From assembly GCA_946537305.1 (NCBI GenBank), contig CAMNFR010000017.1:1-42770 (forward strand): a DNA stretch of 42,770 bases, written 5' to 3'. This DNA comes from an uncultured Lachnospiraceae bacterium. GTDB taxonomy: Bacteria; Bacillota; Clostridia; Lachnospirales; Lachnospiraceae. Of the stretch, positions 40,622 through 42,770 are shown piece by piece. Every line of letters starts with the position of its first letter. Position 1 is the first letter of the stretch. Below the pieces are notes generated by a model. That model made no database searches and had not been told where the DNA came from. It worked only from the letters and a program-made list of their open reading frames with translations. A program made the position numbers and the translations under genes.

Positions 40622-41020
40622 ATGGAGGCGTGTAAACCATTGGCAGAATATGCTTGGCTGGTGGAAGAAGTGCGTAAGAACGCCGGCAATATAGATAAGA
40701 ACAGTCGATGGATAGCTATTGACAGGGCTATCACGACCATGCCGGATGACTTTTGGATCAAGCCTTTTTTGGAGGCACACAGAGCGGAGGCCAGAGGTAT
40801 GTTGTTGGAAGAGTATAACGAAGCGGAGCAGATGGAGCTTTTCCGGAGAGATGGAATTGAGGAAGGCCGAGAGGAAGGCCGTAGAGCTGCCTTATTGGAG
40901 AGTCTTCAGCGCCTGGTACAGCTGAAGGGGATGGAACTTCAGGAAGCTATGGATATTCTGGGGATTCCGGCAGAGGAACAGCCTTACTATGTGGGTCTAT
41001 GCGCGAATAAAAATCAATAG
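40622..41020 (+). pseudogene. 5'-truncated Rpn/PD-(D/E)XK nuclease family transposase remnant, 132 aa
   Basis: The frame matches, by eye, the C-terminal part of Rpn-type PD-(D/E)XK nuclease transposases: EYAWLVEEVRK, the conserved-looking AITTMPDDFWIKPFLEAHRAEARGMLL, MELFRRDGIEEGREEGRR and the helical tail. The nuclease catalytic domain that should precede it is missing: an in-frame stop lies at 40598-40600, and upstream is A/T-rich non-coding DNA. An ATG (40622) and GGAGG are present, so a short protein might still be made. It sits between the surface island and proC and may mark past transposition. Confidence 0.7.
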
Positions 41021-41052
41021 TCACATCACTAATTCTTGTCTCAAGCATAAAG

Positions 41053-41093
41053 AAACTGCAGGACCGGAGTAATGTCCGGATCCTGCAGTTTTT
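41053..41093. terminator. bidirectional terminator between the Rpn remnant and proC
   Basis: AAACTGCAGGA pairs with TCCTGCAGTTT, with an inner CCGGA/TCCGG-type stem. T runs on the plus strand; both flanking genes converge on it. Confidence 0.88.
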
Positions 41094-41127
41094 CTATAGA
41101 ACATTTACAGGTCAAATGATTGATACT

Positions 41128-41940
41128 TTATTTCTCCGCCATCTGACGGTTCTTTTCCGCGGCCGCATGTACGGCGTCGATAACAGTAGCAGAGAAAGCG
41201 TTGTGCTCCAGCACGCCGATGGCTTCGATGGTGGTGCCGCCGGGGGAGGTGACCATGTCGATCAGCTCGCCGGGGTGCATGCCGCTCTCCAGCACCATCT
41301 TGGCGGAACCAAGCACGGCCTGTGCGGCAAAGATATAAGCCTGGTTTTTGCTCATGCCCTCGCGCACGGCACCTTCTGCCAGCGCGTTGATGAACATGTA
41401 AACATACGCGGGAGAGGAGCCGCTGATACCTACTACGGCATCCATCAGATACTCATCGATCAGCTCCGCGCGGCCCAGCGCCTTAAAGATATCCAGCACC
41501 ATGCGGCCTTCCTCGTTGGTAACATTATCATTCAGTACTACACCGGTCATAGCGGCGCCTACCATGGCAGGGGTGTTGCTCATTACGCGGACGATCTTCT
41601 TGTCCTCACCCAGCAGATCCGTCAGCTCCTTCATGGAGATACCCGCGGCAATGGAAATCACGATCTGCTCGGGGCGGATGCGGGGCTGGATCTTTTCCAC
41701 GACCTGCGGCAGGACCTGCGGCTTCACAGCCAGCACGATGATATCGCAGCTATCCGCCAGCGTATTTACCAGGCGGGTCGTTTTAATATGAAGGGACTCC
41801 TTCAGCTTGTCCATAACAGGTGTATAAGAATCATAAACCATGATCTGATGGGGCTGATAGACTTCCTGCTTCAGCAGATAGGTCATGATGGCACGGCCCA
41901 TGTTGCCGCCGCCAATAAATCCGATGGTCTGTTCTTTCAT
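41128..41940 (-). CDS. proC: pyrroline-5-carboxylate reductase, 270 aa
   Basis: The last step of proline synthesis, NAD(P)H-dependent. The Rossmann motif IGFIGGGNMGRAI opens the protein, with LAVKPQVL, SIAAGISM, RVMSNTPAMVGA and the C-terminal helical signature EGAVREGMSKNQAYIFAAQAVLGSAKMV, then HPGELIDMVTSPGGTTIEAI. Length is normal. GAGG precedes ATG 41940 at a rather long 9 bases. It has its own consensus promoter. Confidence 0.96.
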   Translation of the reverse strand: MKEQTIGFIGGGNMGRAIMTYLLKQEVYQPHQIMVYDSYTPVMDKLKESLHIKTTRLVNTLADSCDIIVLAVKPQVLPQVVEKIQPRIRPEQIVISIAAGISMKELTDLLGEDKKIVRVMSNTPAMVGAAMTGVVLNDNVTNEEGRMVLDIFKALGRAELIDEYLMDAVVGISGSSPAYVYMFINALAEGAVREGMSKNQAYIFAAQAVLGSAKMVLESGMHPGELIDMVTSPGGTTIEAIGVLEHNAFSATVIDAVHAAAEKNRQMAEK

Positions 41941-42174
41941 GATAATTACCTCATTTCTTATTTCGCACTGCTTATCGTGCGGTAAGCTATGTGTTTCCTT
42001 TGGTCACATTGACAGTTTTTTTCACAACGTCCCAGATTGTAGCGCATCGTTAAGAAAACGTCAATCTAAAAAGCAAAGCAGATGGGCCGCGGAAACTTAA
42101 AAAAGAATGAAAAAAAGGAAAAGACCAAAGAAGAAAAACCCACCAAAAAAACAAGAAGAAACCGGTGACTCTTT
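41941..42174. other. proC leader and purine-rich spacer
   Basis: The proC leader runs from about 42029 to 41941 and contains two interleaved hairpins: GCTTA/TAAGC (41970-41974 with 41983-41987) and CGCAC/GTGCG (41964-41968 with 41977-41981), which cannot form together. Beyond the promoter, 42065-42170 is purine-rich (mostly A and G on the plus strand) with no gene seen. Confidence 0.4.
42036..42064 (-). promoter_or_regulatory. promoter of proC
   Basis: On the minus strand, TTGACG (42059-42064), 17-base spacer, TACAAT (42036-42041). Confidence 0.82.
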
Positions 42175-42660
42175 TTACTCCCTGCACGCCACCACAAAGG
42201 CGGCGGCGTAATCACCTTCCGTGGTAATGGAAACATGAAGAGCGGTGACGCCGGCCTCCGCCAGCACCGGAGCCAGCGGTCCGGTCAGCGTAATAAACGG
42301 ACAGCCGTTCTTATCATGCAGGGTCTCCGTGATGCGAAGATCAAAGTGCCCGGAGGGCGTCAGATGCGCCACAGCCTTAAACACCGCTTCCTTCACCGCG
42401 AACCGCCCGGCAAAATACTCCGCCCGGGCACGCAAACGCCTTGCGATAAGATCAGCATCACCGCCAATTCCTGTATTTATATTGCCTGTACTTGTATCCG
42501 CATTGTTTGCAGTGCATGCCGCAGATATGCTTAATTCTGGAGCCTCTGCCTGCTCTTTCTCTGTATATACCTTTTGAAAAAAGGCTCCATCCGGATTCTT
42601 TTCCAGCATCCGCTCGATTCTCCGGATATCTACCATATCTATACCAACACCACGGACCAT
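42175..42660 (-). CDS. acpS: holo-[acyl-carrier-protein] synthase with an internal insertion, 161 aa
   Basis: AcpS transfers phosphopantetheine from CoA to acyl carrier protein. The Mg/CoA residues are in VGIDMVDIRRIE (Asp8) and FAGRFAVKEAVFKAV (Glu91), and LHVSITTEGDYAAAFVV ends the protein. Between VYTEKEQ and LRARAEYFAGRF lie about 35 extra residues (41-75), rich in Ala, Asn, Thr and Gly, which normal 120-125 aa AcpS proteins lack. The insertion falls where the family has a short surface loop, so activity may be preserved. GAGGG precedes ATG 42660, and an upstream minus-strand gene ends 18 bases away. Confidence 0.93.
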   Translation of the reverse strand: MVRGVGIDMVDIRRIERMLEKNPDGAFFQKVYTEKEQAEAPELSISAACTANNADTSTGNINTGIGGDADLIARRLRARAEYFAGRFAVKEAVFKAVAHLTPSGHFDLRITETLHDKNGCPFITLTGPLAPVLAEAGVTALHVSITTEGDYAAAFVVACRE

Positions 42661-42678
42661 AACTAATTCCCTCTTTTT

Positions 42679-42770
42679 CTATATGCTCGCTGAATCCTGT
42701 GAATCCTGTGAATCCTCTGAATTCTCTGAATTATCTGAATTCTTTAAGTCCTCTGAATTCTCTGAATCCT
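42679..42770 (-). CDS. C-terminal tail of an unknown gene entering from the right edge
   Basis: On the minus strand one frame is open from the window edge to TAG at 42679-42681. It encodes a Ser/Asp/Glu/Asn repeat tail (units such as NSE, DSE, DSQ) from a 9-bp DNA repeat. The stop lies 18 bases before acpS, spacing expected for an operon; the other two minus-strand frames contain stops. The protein's nature cannot be judged from 29 residues. Confidence 0.55.
   Translation of the reverse strand, partial: DSENSEDLKNSDNSENSEDSQDSQDSASI
42690..42770. repeat. 9-bp tandem repeat, nine units, reaching the right edge
   Basis: Units of the form CTGAATCCT and CTGAATTCT repeat nine times without interruption, with one more diverged unit (TTAAGTCCT). 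The repeat continues to the last base and probably beyond the window. Confidence 0.92.

Noticed and set aside
42690-42770. Possible CRISPR or regulatory iteron array
   Set aside because: Nine-base units with no spacers; the open minus-strand frame and spacing to acpS favour a coding repeat.

Overview
The window looks like a chromosomal segment of a Gram-positive anaerobe of the class Clostridia, most likely Lachnospiraceae or a close relative. The evidence is a three-subunit NAD-linked [FeFe] hydrogenase operon, a BspA-type leucine-rich repeat surface protein, secreted proteins with choline/glucan-binding-like repeats, CarD, DegV and DUF1934 families, strong AGGAGG ribosome binding sites, and tRNA genes without an encoded CCA. 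The family assignment is inference. The yabO-like gene is followed directly by the divIC-like gene with no yabP/yabQ between them, which hints at a lineage that does not sporulate, but this cannot be settled from one locus.

Layout. 1-345: the probable end of an integrated element abutting a tRNA-Ala(CGC) gene, with three helically phased GTAGCAG repeats. 273-2558: two identical tRNA-Ala genes, each with its own promoter, form a 123-bp inverted repeat around an unusual fusion of a CobW-like GTPase and a histidine phosphatase. 2.7-5.65 kb: BspA-like surface protein, a perfect 32-bp-arm palindrome, an aldo/keto reductase and a short MerR-type regulator. 5.9-9.3 kb: DUF2007 protein, HD protein, truA, DegV, and an MmcQ/YjbR-MGMT fusion. 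9.5-13.7 kb: hydCBA, an electron-bifurcating-type hydrogenase. 14.1-17 kb: carD, then plsC and pncB on the minus strand. 17.1-19.7 kb: YARHG lipoprotein and L,D-transpeptidase. 19.7-26.3 kb: a housekeeping run, hup-rqcP-divIC-tilS-hpt-ftsH, followed by a GH13 glycosidase overlapping ftsH by 4 bases. 26.6 kb: tRNA-Leu(TAA). 26.8-31.75 kb: DUF4867, cyclophilin, ddl, murI, DUF1934 and galM.

31.8-40.4 kb is the most unusual part: a cell-surface island. It holds a secreted SGNH-like protein with Cys in place of the usual Ser, five secreted lysine-rich proteins with short cell-wall-binding-like repeats (four end in a papain-fold transglutaminase-like domain with visible Cys-His-Asp triads), an SH3 lipoprotein with an ETxA repeat stalk, and an MBOAT acyltransferase overlapping a DltD/AlgJ-like SGNH partner. 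I infer a locus that builds or modifies the cell envelope; no substrate can be read from the sequence.

40.6-42.77 kb: a 5'-truncated Rpn/PD-(D/E)XK transposase remnant, then proC, acpS and the repetitive C-terminal tail of a gene entering from the right edge, all three on the minus strand. Many gene ends carry clear intrinsic terminators and many starts have sigma-A promoters with 16-17 bp spacers. I saw no CRISPR array, rRNA or intact insertion sequence.
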